From Candidatus Heimdallarchaeota archaeon (GTDB lineage Archaea; Asgardarchaeota; Heimdallarchaeia; Heimdallarchaeales; Heimdallarchaeaceae): DNA of 41,293 bases. The translations under genes and the position numbers were made by a program. Each line of letters starts with the position of its first letter. The first letter of the stretch is position 1. Under the pieces are notes generated by a model. The model did not search any database. It had not been told where the DNA came from and worked only from the letters and a program-made list of their open reading frames with translations. Below are positions 6,907 through 14,457 of the stretch, one piece after another. Location of the stretch: contig JABCTC010000030.1 of the NCBI GenBank assembly GCA_018238545.1, positions 1-41,293 of the forward strand. The letters run 5' to 3'.

Positions 6907-7065
6907 TCATTTGAATTTAGCATGCTTTTTCTTAAATACAATTACTACTGTACTAATTCCTAAGGATAGAATTATTCCAACCATTGAGATAGATGTTGGT
7001 TTAATGTACCCCTATTCTGATGCTTTAATAATATAATCAGCTAGAAATTTACTATGTGGAAATTC
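6907..7065 (-). pseudogene. Decayed C-terminal fragment of a beta-lactamase-like gene (copy 1)
   Basis: Read on the minus strand, this encodes EFPHSKFLADYIIKASE, a TAG stop, then GYIKPTSISMVGIILSLGIS and TVVIVFKKK. That matches the last 50 or so residues of the intact hydrolase at 8484-9662, which has ADYIIKASEEGYIES and ILSLGISTVVIVSKKK. A sense codon at the second Glu has become TAG. No catalytic region remains upstream. It is the relic of a tandem paralogue on the same strand. Confidence 0.8.
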
Positions 7066-7068
7066 ACT

Positions 7069-7167
7069 TTACTTGATCTTAAACTGTTTTTTCTTTGACA
7101 TATTAACTATTGTGATAATGCTAAATGGTAGAATTATTGAAATCAGATAAATTGGTTCATAGCCTTC
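7069..7167 (-). pseudogene. Second, more diverged C-terminal relic of the same family
   Basis: Directly upstream of copy 1, the minus strand encodes EGYEPIYLISIILPFSIITI then VNMSKKKQFKIK and a stop. It aligns with the membrane-anchor end of the intact hydrolase (EGYIESIAITLGSVILSLGI, then SKKKQNRLK). It abuts the stop of the membrane-protein gene at 7167. The two relics in tandem suggest repeated duplication and deletion at this spot. Confidence 0.55.
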
Positions 7168-8210
7168 TACAAATACAATTTATTTTTTGAAAGCTTAATC
7201 TGTATCAGAGAAACGATAACCCAAATTGGTACTAATACTAGAGGTACTAGATAAACTAAATTGTTTTTTATTTTGTAAATCACTATGGATATATTTTTTA
7301 TTTCAAACCAATATTCAGTTCCTGATGTTAAGATTAGTAAACTAATGCCATAAGGGAGTTCAACAGTTATCGTACCTCTAACATAAAACTTATCTGAAGC
7401 AGCATTCTGATATTCTAAATATATAATCTCAACAGAAGTATTGTACTCTGCTGCTATTATGAGATATGCTTTTTCACCTTGAAGAGGATGTACAGCGCCC
7501 TGAGGCTTTATTCGAATCGAACTACCACTTGCCAAAACAAAGGAGTTTTCATAAACCAATACATAGTTACTATCTTGTATAGCAAGAAATGTACTAAACA
7601 TTAACATTGACATGATAAATACTACTGAACCTAGCTCAATTACTTTCGATAATTTAAGTTTTGAGAAATACTTCTGACTTCTGATGATTTTTTTATTAGT
7701 ATGTTTACTCATGGGCATTCGATAGAATATGTATTTCTTAGTTTTCTTCTTTTCAAATATTGAAGCTAAAAACCCCAATCCCATAAACGCATCCGCTCTT
7801 CTTTTACTACCTTGTAGACTTCCAACTATTGCTACGTATATATATAGAAGACCAAATATAAGATACATAGGAGTCATTAAAAGATGATAAATCCAACCTG
7901 GCTTCCCTTCCATTCTTATTCGAAATTTGTCTTTAGGATTGTAAGAAATTGGTCTGAAATGACTGGATCCTTCTATTATTCTTGTTTCTTTAGGCTGCAA
8001 AACAATCTTAGGTGTTTCATCAAAAATGGCCGGTGTTTTTGAGGATTTCAAATCTACTATAATTTTTATTGTTTGAGGTTTTTTCTTCGGATTAAATAAT
8101 TCTATTTGGTATTCCGGATGATATTGTTCCTCCTCTACAATATCTTTATCCACTTGAAAATTTACTTCTACCCCGTAAAATCTGAAAGATTTCTTTATTT
8201 CATAATCCAT
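7167..8210 (-). CDS. Membrane protein of unknown function
   Basis: A 347-residue protein with an N-terminal soluble beta-rich region (1-100; no signal peptide), then three likely membrane helices at about 105-130 (LMTPMYLIFGLLYIYVAIVG), 187-212 (VIELGSVVFIMSMLMFSTFL) and 318-340 (LVYLVPLVLVPIWVIVSLIQ). Between the last two is a beta-rich stretch that would face outside. No enzyme motif is visible and I do not recognise the family. It resembles in style the two-membrane-helix protein at 19708, which also begins with a soluble beta-rich domain. It is flanked by a beta-lactamase-like gene and relics of its paralogues. Confidence 0.6.
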   Translation of the reverse strand: MDYEIKKSFRFYGVEVNFQVDKDIVEEEQYHPEYQIELFNPKKKPQTIKIIVDLKSSKTPAIFDETPKIVLQPKETRIIEGSSHFRPISYNPKDKFRIRMEGKPGWIYHLLMTPMYLIFGLLYIYVAIVGSLQGSKRRADAFMGLGFLASIFEKKKTKKYIFYRMPMSKHTNKKIIRSQKYFSKLKLSKVIELGSVVFIMSMLMFSTFLAIQDSNYVLVYENSFVLASGSSIRIKPQGAVHPLQGEKAYLIIAAEYNTSVEIIYLEYQNAASDKFYVRGTITVELPYGISLLILTSGTEYWFEIKNISIVIYKIKNNLVYLVPLVLVPIWVIVSLIQIKLSKNKLYL

Positions 8211-8483
8211 TTTAATTTCTCCTGTTTTTTAGCTTTCATTCAATTTTGATACTTGGGAACTAAAAATTTGAATTAGAATCCTCTCTATTCGTTCTTTTTA
8301 TAAAAACTTATCTGACTGCATATTCTATCGAAAACCCTTATTATTTTCTATCCCTTTTCTTTGAAAACGAATAATTTAAGAAAGTAGAATTGGCTTATTC
8401 CTTCCTTCAAAATTAACATAATGAATTTGTAATAAATACACGTAAAATTCATTATTGAGCGCATTAGAGATACTGTGGGGTTC

Positions 8484-9662
8484 TTATTTTAGTCTATTTT
8501 GTTTTTTCTTAGACACAATCACTACAGTGCTAATCCCTAAGGACAGAATTACTGAACCCAGTGTGATTGCAATAGATTCTATGTACCCTTCTTCTGAAGC
8601 TTTGATGATATAATCCGCCACTATTTCTCTAAATGGAAACTCATTTTCATTTAAACTTGATGTGAATACTGCAACAATATCATGCTGTGGAATAACACAT
8701 ATTATCTGTCCTGCCCAACCTAGAGCTAAGTAGGCATCAATTAGTGGATATACCCACCATTGGTATCCGTATTCTGTTCTATATGATAAGAAGATTTTTC
8801 CTTCAGAAGCTTGACTGACCCACTCCTCTGAAACAATTTGATTAACATTCCATGTACCGTTGTTCAGAAACAAATAGCCTAGTTTTGCCATATCTTTTGG
8901 CAATATCTGTAAGCCACTTCCTCCAAAACAAATTCCTTGAGGATCTTCTTCCCAGAAATAATCTGAAAATCCTAGTTTTGAAAAGATTTGATTTTCTGCG
9001 TAATCACGTGTAGATATCCCTGTTGCATTTTCGATGATAGCAGATAGAAGATGTGATCCACCTGAATTATATTTCCATGAATCCCCTGGTTCATCTTCCA
9101 TCGGTTGGTTTAGTACGAATTCAACCCAGTTAGAGCTATCATATAATTGTCTGAAAGTATTTTCAGGATCATAATAAGAGATCTCTTCATTCCATGCAAT
9201 ACCTGAAGTCATTGTTAACAAATGTTCTATGGTTATGTTTTCTTTATTTTCTATATTTGGCACATCAACATGTCCCAAGAATTCTAGAATTTTCTGATCT
9301 ACACTCTCAATATATCCTTCTTCTATAGCTCTACCTATCAAGGTTGAAGTGAAGCTCTTCGTAACTGAATAAACCGGATGCAGCGTCTCTGAACTATAAT
9401 ATGAGAGGTATTCCTCAACTACCATATAACCATCTTTTACGATGAGAACACTGTCTATAGCATAATTGTTCTCGTCAATATATTCAAACATTTCAACAAT
9501 TCTTTCTTCGTTCATCTCTACTTCTTCGAAAGATGCAGATTGCCACGATTCAGTTGGCCAATAGTCTCTCTCTAGACTGCTCTCAGTTAACCCTATTTGA
9601 TTGCTTGATAAAGAAACTATAAACATCATAATTATACAGATAGTGAAATGCCTTTTTTTCAA
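8484..9662 (-). CDS. Exported beta-lactamase-fold serine hydrolase (class C/esterase-like)
   Basis: A 392-residue serine hydrolase of the beta-lactamase/transpeptidase-like superfamily. The motifs are SxxK as SVTK (99-102, nucleophile Ser99) and YxN as YNS (198-200). The third motif, usually HxG or KTG, appears as GWAGQ (315-319). An N-terminal signal peptide and a C-terminal membrane helix (about 365-384) followed by KKK indicate an outward-facing, tail-anchored enzyme. In archaea such proteins are usually esterases or peptidases rather than antibiotic-resistance enzymes; the substrate cannot be read from the sequence. Two relics of the C-terminus of close paralogues lie downstream at 6907-7167. 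Confidence 0.85.
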   Translation of the reverse strand: MKKRHFTICIIMMFIVSLSSNQIGLTESSLERDYWPTESWQSASFEEVEMNEERIVEMFEYIDENNYAIDSVLIVKDGYMVVEEYLSYYSSETLHPVYSVTKSFTSTLIGRAIEEGYIESVDQKILEFLGHVDVPNIENKENITIEHLLTMTSGIAWNEEISYYDPENTFRQLYDSSNWVEFVLNQPMEDEPGDSWKYNSGGSHLLSAIIENATGISTRDYAENQIFSKLGFSDYFWEEDPQGICFGGSGLQILPKDMAKLGYLFLNNGTWNVNQIVSEEWVSQASEGKIFLSYRTEYGYQWWVYPLIDAYLALGWAGQIICVIPQHDIVAVFTSSLNENEFPFREIVADYIIKASEEGYIESIAITLGSVILSLGISTVVIVSKKKQNRLK

Positions 9663-9945
9663 ATCGTCACCTTTATGTCTAAATTTATGTTTCAGACACT
9701 AATAAGAGTTAACTTTTCATTTCCAATGATAGAGATTTCAAATAAATATTTTAGAATGTTTTCACAGAATAAATTTTACTTCTGATTAACGACTATATTA
9801 TTACGAAATAAAAAAATTTAAGGAAGATTTCCCAACCTACTTCAAAGTAATAATACTAACTGAAATTGTTTTTGTTGTAATATTTTTTTATTTTTATTTG
9901 AACTCTCTCTTTTCTACAATATGGTAACTCATTCATCCTATTATT

Positions 9946-10608
9946 CTATTCAATTCTTTCTATTTTTCCTTTATTTAATTTTACTTTTACCATTTCAATT
10001 GAAGGGATTTTTGGAATTTTTCGCACATTATATGCCATAAATGGGCTAAAAATCTTCCAATCCATACATGATTTAATTGCTTCCTCTGGGCATTTCAATT
10101 CACAATTAAAACAAGCAATACAATTATTACCAAACTTTGGAAATTCATTAGTTTCCATGCTTATGTTTTTTGTCGGACAAGAATCTACGCAAATTCCACA
10201 TTTTGTGCACTTAGATTTATTTACCTTGAAAAAGCGATAATAAAACTTTTGAACAAACCATTTTTGAGTTGTAAAACGCTCAAAACGATAAATTAATCCT
10301 GGTTTTTCATCAAAATCTTCAGGTTTATAGCCTTCGTCATCTATGTTGGATTTAATGCTTTCACCAAAATTCTTTGCTTCTAATAAATCTTCATCTTTGG
10401 GATGAGATGGGTACGTTTGAACACCGCGTTTTATATATCCAAAGAAGTTTCCTTCACCATTGCACTTAAAATACCCTACATCTCTTCCACCCTTTTTGTT
10501 AAGCTTCTTTCTTATCTGATTTCCAGCATCTCCTATAACAACTGCGTGTAAAACAAATGAGAAGTGTGCTATAATGTTTTTCTTCCTCCCCTGTATTTTC
10601 CTTTTCAA
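9946..10608 (-). CDS. EFR1-type flavodoxin-ferredoxin, N-terminally truncated
   Basis: A 220-residue electron-transfer protein. Two 4Fe-4S motifs are clear: C134, C137, C140, C144 (CTKCGICVDSCP) and C163, C166, C169, C173 (CIACFNCELKCP), a dicluster ferredoxin. Residues about 20-90 (VVIGDAGNQIRKKLNKKGG, YPSHPKDEDLLEAKNFGE) resemble the end of a flavodoxin domain. EFR1-family proteins normally carry a whole N-terminal flavodoxin of about 150 residues with the FMN-binding loop; here it is missing, and no remnant is seen upstream before the promoter of the next gene. The start is a TTG. It may be a deletion derivative that works only as a ferredoxin, or a decaying gene. Confidence 0.65.
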   Translation of the reverse strand: MKRKIQGRKKNIIAHFSFVLHAVVIGDAGNQIRKKLNKKGGRDVGYFKCNGEGNFFGYIKRGVQTYPSHPKDEDLLEAKNFGESIKSNIDDEGYKPEDFDEKPGLIYRFERFTTQKWFVQKFYYRFFKVNKSKCTKCGICVDSCPTKNISMETNEFPKFGNNCIACFNCELKCPEEAIKSCMDWKIFSPFMAYNVRKIPKIPSIEMVKVKLNKGKIERIE

Positions 10609-10749
10609 ACCTTACCAACGGCATTTACTTTCGGTTGTCTCTCTCTTTCTTCGCTATTTAAACCCCACAGAAATTAAGTGACAAAAACGAAAAATATTTT
10701 TAGGATTCTTAAGTGAGTTTGAATATTCTATATTTTTTATACTATAATG

Positions 10750-10796
10750 TTTAAATATACATACTTACTATCTGTTAATTGATTCACTTGGAGTGA
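10750..10796 (+). promoter_or_regulatory. TATA box and Shine-Dalgarno of the substrate-binding protein gene
   Basis: TTTAAATATA (about 10750-10759) fits an archaeal TATA box. GGAGTGA (10790-10796) lies 7 bases before the ATG at 10804 and fits a ribosome-binding site, implying a short leader. Confidence 0.5.
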
Positions 10797-10803
10797 GAAA
10801 TTT

Positions 10804-11955
10804 ATGAAAAAGAAAACATCTTTCTATTTGATATTTGGTTTATTAGTTATATCTGCTTTCTCAGCATCTTTGATTCAAAATACTTCAGCTGCAACAGTAT
10901 TTTCTATAACACTCTTATGCCCCAGTACGAATCCTGAAAGAGTGCAATGGGCTTTAATAATTGAGTCTGAGTTACCTGAAATTGGGATTGAAGCAAACAT
11001 GGATTTAACAGGATGGACACCAATAATTTCTAGAACATTCGGATATCCATTAGGAACTTATGATTATATCCCATCTTATGATGAAGGAGGTTATGATGTT
11101 CTGTTTATGAGTTATAGGTGGGACCTTGATATGGATCCTACAGGTTTGTATGAGTCATCATCAATTTACCCAGCTGGGGTCAATTATTATCAATACAATA
11201 ATTCTGAATACGATGCTAATAAGACTCTTTATGATAATGCAGCTATCCCTATTGACCGGACTAACTTAGCCTATAATTTGCAATCGATTCTGTACGAGGA
11301 TTTACCTGTAATTCCAGTTCTCTATCCCACTGATTATTATGTCTATAATGATAATCTGACAGGAATAGATCTTCTTCTACTTAGTTTATCAGATTACAAA
11401 GTTACTGCTTGGGATGATCCTATTGATCATGAAATTAACTACAGCACCCCCTATCAGTTTTTTGAATTTAATACTTTCAGAATTGAAAATCCATATGCTG
11501 ATATGAAGTGGGCTAATCCTATCTATGGTTCACTTTTTACACATATGCAAGGTTCACATTATTATGACTTTGAGATTGCAAACAATTTCGCATACGAAAT
11601 ACATTCTGGAGGAATAAATATAACTGCTACATTGGATTCAGCTGCAGAGTTTAGTGATGGAAGTACTGTACTCCCCTCTGATATAGAATATACTTATGAA
11701 CTTCATATGACACCTGAAGTACTCTCACCTTTTTATGGAGAACTCACTAGTATGTTTTCATCTAATGATTCAATAAGTATTGATGGGTCAGATATCGCTG
11801 GAGGTAAAGTTGTGTTCGATGTTAATCAAATGTTAAACTTTCCTGAAAGCATCTTAAGTTACGGTATTATAGATAAAAGTGAAGTTGAACCACTAATTGC
11901 AACACATGGATATGATATCTTCAATGATGCACCAGGAACAGGAAATGCAGGATGA
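10804..11955 (+). CDS. Peptide-type ABC substrate-binding protein, permuted, first part (ends at in-frame TGA)
   Basis: 383 residues starting with a signal peptide (MKKKTSFYLIFGLLVISAFS). The domain order is unusual. Residues 33-190 (ITLLCPSTNPERVQWALIIE, ELPEIGIEANMD, later LYEDLPVIPVLYPTDYYVY) match what is normally the C-terminal part of family-5 (DppA/OppA) binding proteins. Residues about 205-383 (AAEFSDGSTVLPSDIEYTYE) match the normal N-terminal lobe. The protein thus appears circularly permuted. The frame stops at TGA (11953-11955) in a conserved-looking region and continues without shift in the next entry. Either a nonsense mutation broke a gene of about 595 residues, or the stop is read through. 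No permease or ATPase gene lies nearby. Confidence 0.7.
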   Translation: MKKKTSFYLIFGLLVISAFSASLIQNTSAATVFSITLLCPSTNPERVQWALIIESELPEIGIEANMDLTGWTPIISRTFGYPLGTYDYIPSYDEGGYDVLFMSYRWDLDMDPTGLYESSSIYPAGVNYYQYNNSEYDANKTLYDNAAIPIDRTNLAYNLQSILYEDLPVIPVLYPTDYYVYNDNLTGIDLLLLSLSDYKVTAWDDPIDHEINYSTPYQFFEFNTFRIENPYADMKWANPIYGSLFTHMQGSHYYDFEIANNFAYEIHSGGINITATLDSAAEFSDGSTVLPSDIEYTYELHMTPEVLSPFYGELTSMFSSNDSISIDGSDIAGGKVVFDVNQMLNFPESILSYGIIDKSEVEPLIATHGYDIFNDAPGTGNAG

Positions 11956-11961
11956 TCTTTA

Positions 11962-12591
11962 GTGAAATCTTGTGGTCCTATGATGTTAGATTCGTTTAAC
12001 GTGAGTGCAAGCAAAGCTCATCTTATTCCAAACCCTTATTGGCATGGAGATGCTGTGGAATTGACGAACCTTAACTTTGAGTATTATTCTGATAAGAATA
12101 CAGCTTTAGCAAATCTAGTTGCAGGTTCATTGGATTTATTGGATGCTGAGTATAGCTATATTCCTGATGATTTAACTGGATTGGTTGGAATAACAGCAAC
12201 TAAAAGTAAGAGTCTTGAACATCATGAAATAGGTGTAAATATGCGTCATCCAATTTTAGGAACAGGAGAACTAACTCCAGCAGGAACAGCAGAGGCAGGT
12301 AAATATGTCAGAAAAGCTATCAGTCACACCATTCAACGTCAATTATTCGTTGACACACTAATGTATGGTCTAGCTGATCCAGCCACTTCTCCAATCCCAA
12401 ATGGTTGTGTAGGATATGATAATGCACTTGTCCCATATGAGTATAATCTAGATACAGCAAAAACATACATGGAAGCAGCAGGATATAGTTTAATAGTTAT
12501 CTCAGAGTTTTCACAAGGTTATTTATTCCTACTTGGATTACTAGCAGTAAGTTCATCACTGATATTCTTTATTCGAAAGAATAGGCGATAA
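11962..12591 (+). CDS. Substrate-binding protein, second part with C-terminal membrane anchor
   Basis: 209 residues from a GTG, in the same frame as the preceding entry and two codons after its TGA. It continues the binding-protein fold: NPYWHGDAVELTNLNFEYYS, DKNTALANLVAGSLDLLD, YVRKAISHTIQRQLFVDTL and LDTAKTYMEAAGY, all family-5 signatures. After AAGY, where a canonical protein would carry on into its C-terminal lobe, it goes straight to a membrane helix (GYLFLLGLLAVSSSLIFFI) and a basic end. The lobe expected here is at the front of the gene. On its own this part has no signal peptide, so separate function is unlikely; it reads as the rest of one interrupted gene. Confidence 0.65.
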   Translation: MKSCGPMMLDSFNVSASKAHLIPNPYWHGDAVELTNLNFEYYSDKNTALANLVAGSLDLLDAEYSYIPDDLTGLVGITATKSKSLEHHEIGVNMRHPILGTGELTPAGTAEAGKYVRKAISHTIQRQLFVDTLMYGLADPATSPIPNGCVGYDNALVPYEYNLDTAKTYMEAAGYSLIVISEFSQGYLFLLGLLAVSSSLIFFIRKNRR

Positions 12592-12660
12592 ATTACATCT
12601 ACCTTCTTTTCCTTTCTTTTTATTCTGAAATTTTTTATAGATAATTCAAATATTATTTAC

Positions 12661-12822
12661 TTGATTTCATTGGATGGACGTTGCATTGTATGTGGGAGTA
12701 GAGAGTTTAAAGATTGCAACAAATGGGTTTATCAAAAAACAGGCGATTTTTGGTCCTATAATTGTTATGTTATTTCATTGTTAGTAATAAAGGCTATAGA
12801 TATAGAGAAGAAGATTCAATGA
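12661..12822 (+). CDS. Small ORF with a partial zinc motif, paralogous to the 13161 gene
   Basis: An open frame of about 53 codons from TTG 12661 (TTG 12670 also possible) ends at TGA 12820-12822, overlapping the next start as ATGA. It encodes GRCIVCGSREFKDC, then FWSYNCYVISLLVIKAI. This parallels the protein at 13161, which has DKCIVCGKPEV, then FFCSFKCYAMSSVKLLLV, but the Cys in FFCS is Trp here and the membrane part is cut short. It is either a small gene translationally coupled to the next one or a decayed duplicate. Confidence 0.4.
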   Translation: MISLDGRCIVCGSREFKDCNKWVYQKTGDFWSYNCYVISLLVIKAIDIEKKIQ

Positions 12823-13097
12823 AAGAAAGAAGTGTGATTAGAAATTGTTTATATTGTGGAGATATTTTAGAAAAAATAGACGATCAAGAACCAATTTCTT
12901 GTATGAGCTGTGGAAAGAAAACACATATATGTGGAATCTGTTCTCTTCGAATAAATACTCCTGATGAAATCTCCATTGTTGAACCATGTGAGCATACATT
13001 TCACAAACCAGAATTATTTGATTGGATGGAAGATAATGACCATTATCCTCAATTTGAAGGTATAATTGAAAAAATAGATGTTATTCTAACTGACTAA
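12819..13097 (+). CDS. Zinc-ribbon plus incomplete RING-H2-like protein
   Basis: A 92-residue protein from ATG 12819 (an in-frame upstream TTG would add 19 poorly fitting residues). Residues 10-31 form a zinc ribbon (C10, C13, C28, C31). Residues 38-69 resemble the first half of a RING-H2 finger: C38, C41, then C57-E-H59-TF-H62 and a Trp at 69, where a RING has CxH, xxH and a helix ending in W. The expected sixth ligand and final CPxC pair are missing; after WMEDNDHYPQ the chain ends in an acidic tail. The order zinc ribbon, 6 residues, RING-like matches the C-terminus of the membrane protein at 26207. It may bind a partner rather than act as a full E3 ligase. Confidence 0.5.
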   Translation: MKERSVIRNCLYCGDILEKIDDQEPISCMSCGKKTHICGICSLRINTPDEISIVEPCEHTFHKPELFDWMEDNDHYPQFEGIIEKIDVILTD

Positions 13098-13124
13098 TCT
13101 TTCTCTTATACCCTAGTTAAAAGA

Positions 13125-13132
13125 TTTATAAA
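13125..13132 (+). promoter_or_regulatory. TATA box of the 13161 gene
   Basis: TTTATAAA lies about 30 bases before the ATG at 13161, the spacing expected for a leaderless archaeal transcript. This favours that ATG over the in-frame one at 13146. Confidence 0.4.
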
Positions 13133-13160
13133 GTAGAAGAATTACATGTGTTTAGATAAT

Positions 13161-13508
13161 ATGGTTGACAAGTGCATTGTTTGTGGTAAACCAGAAGTTA
13201 ATAGTCACTGGAGCAGCAAACAGACTTTCTTTTGCTCATTCAAATGCTATGCTATGAGTTCAGTTAAATTGCTTTTAGTTTTGTCATTTGTTTTCTCTGT
13301 TCTGTTCATTGGTTTTGGAACATGGATAGTATTTACAGATACTGATTTAGATTTGACAACAAGATTAGTTCTTCTAATACCATTTATTACAGCAGAGATT
13401 TTAGGACCTATCCCTGGTTTTGTGATTGCGATAATAGGTTTTTTCTATAATAGAAATGAAACAAAAGAAAAAGATGAATCGGAAGTTTCTGATAAAATGA
13501 AAAAATGA
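13161..13508 (+). CDS. Small zinc-motif membrane protein
   Basis: 115 residues from ATG 13161 (an ATG at 13146 is in frame but too close to the TATA box). The N-terminus holds CIVCG and FFCSFKCY, four cysteines spaced like a small treble-clef or TRASH/MYND-type zinc site. Two membrane helices follow (LLLVLSFVFSVLFIGFGTWI and VLLIPFITAEILGPIPGFVI) and a charged Lys/Glu tail. It is probably a membrane protein with a cytoplasmic zinc head. A related truncated ORF lies at 12661-12822. Function is unknown. Confidence 0.55.
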   Translation: MVDKCIVCGKPEVNSHWSSKQTFFCSFKCYAMSSVKLLLVLSFVFSVLFIGFGTWIVFTDTDLDLTTRLVLLIPFITAEILGPIPGFVIAIIGFFYNRNETKEKDESEVSDKMKK

Positions 13509-13785
13509 AGTCAATAAGAAATTATTATTCATTATTTTTGTTTTTTTCCAATAAAATTATTACTTTCATTTCATATTTCTTGAGTTTAAATAGTATTTTG
13601 AATATATACTTATGAAGCTAGTTTATTAGAAACGATCCCCTTCGTGAAATCACCTGAAACCTATTCTCCATTGGAGCTAGCTTCTTCCCCTCCTCTCTTA
13701 CTTCACTTTTTTAATTAAAACCCTTTAAATATTCTCATTGCTTCTAAAGTTATATAAGCGTTCAAGCATTTGGTTGTAGTGGGGT

Positions 13786-14055
13786 ATGATTTTGAATATA
13801 GAAAAAAGGAAACCTAAGTATATTAATGCAGATGGTTACGAGGTCTATCAAAGTGACGATGGAAAATATTACACTATCGTTACTTATGATGAATTTGAGC
13901 TTCAATCTAAAGGTTCTGAAGCTAAATCTGTTGATGAGTGGAAGGAATATTATACCGAGTGGAAAGACAACTATCCTAAAGACAGACAAGATAGTTATGA
14001 GTACAAACGTATCTGTCAACTATTTGAGAAGTTCATCGAAAAGACAGAAAAGTAA
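13786..14055 (+). CDS. Hypothetical small charged protein
   Basis: An 89-residue protein, rich in Lys, Glu, Asp and Tyr, with no signal or membrane segment. It starts with basic residues (MILNIEKRKPKY), then a beta-hairpin-like GYEVYQSDDGKYYTIVTYDE and a helical end. An ATG at 13786 follows a GGGG stretch. Frames on the opposite strand and in +2 also stay open here, but their products are hydrophobic or of random composition, while this one has ordinary soluble-protein composition. It converges with the MoaD-like gene. No family recognised. Confidence 0.5.
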   Translation: MILNIEKRKPKYINADGYEVYQSDDGKYYTIVTYDEFELQSKGSEAKSVDEWKEYYTEWKDNYPKDRQDSYEYKRICQLFEKFIEKTEK

Positions 14056-14074
14056 GAAAAGAAGTAAAGGTAGT

Positions 14075-14356
14075 TTATCCTCCAGCGATGAAAGGAATAA
14101 TGGCTATCGTTTGACCATCTTGTAAATCATAATCTTCAAAATTTTCCTTTTTAACATGTGTTTTATCAACTTGAATGGTGTAGAAATCACGTAATTTCCC
14201 TTCATTGTAGAGCAATCTTTCCAATGTCTCACCATACTTTTTCACAAATTCATCAAGAACATAAGGTATAGGTGCATTATCCCTAACATTTATCTCTACT
14301 ACTCGTTCTTTTGTTAGGGTGCGGACTTGACCAAAACAATGAATATTGATGATCAT
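14075..14356 (-). CDS. MoaD/ThiS-type beta-grasp protein (SAMP-like, ends in GG)
   Basis: A 93-residue ubiquitin-fold protein. It starts with a beta strand (MIINIHCFGQVRTLT), has a conserved-looking helix (IPYVLDEFVKKYGETLERLL) and ends in DGQTIAIIPFIAGG, the MoaD/ThiS/SAMP signature in which the terminal Gly-Gly is adenylated by an E1-like enzyme. It may donate sulfur for molybdopterin/tungstopterin or tRNA thiolation, or be conjugated to proteins as in archaeal SAMPs. No E1-like, MoaE or E2 gene is in the window, so the role cannot be fixed. It lies about 100 bases downstream of the decarboxylase pair on the same strand. Confidence 0.85.
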   Translation of the reverse strand: MIINIHCFGQVRTLTKERVVEINVRDNAPIPYVLDEFVKKYGETLERLLYNEGKLRDFYTIQVDKTHVKKENFEDYDLQDGQTIAIIPFIAGG

Positions 14357-14457
14357 TATTTTAATGAAACGCTGAAATTATTTAAGTTCTACTTTCTACC
14401 TTAAATTTTCTTGCGTGTGTCAAAAAGAAGAAAATAGAAAAAGCAGATTTTTATTAC

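Noticed and set aside
8484..9662. Antibiotic-resistance beta-lactamase
   Set aside because: The third active-site motif is atypical and the host looks archaeal; an esterase or peptidase role is more likely.
11953..11955. TGA as selenocysteine or a reassigned codon
   Set aside because: TGA ends other genes here normally, no selenocysteine insertion-like hairpin was seen, and binding proteins have no redox residue at this place.
13762..14019. Minus-strand hydrophobic frame opposite the 13786 gene
   Set aside because: It is the complement of a charged, soluble-looking coding sequence; hydrophobicity is the usual antisense artefact in AT-rich DNA.
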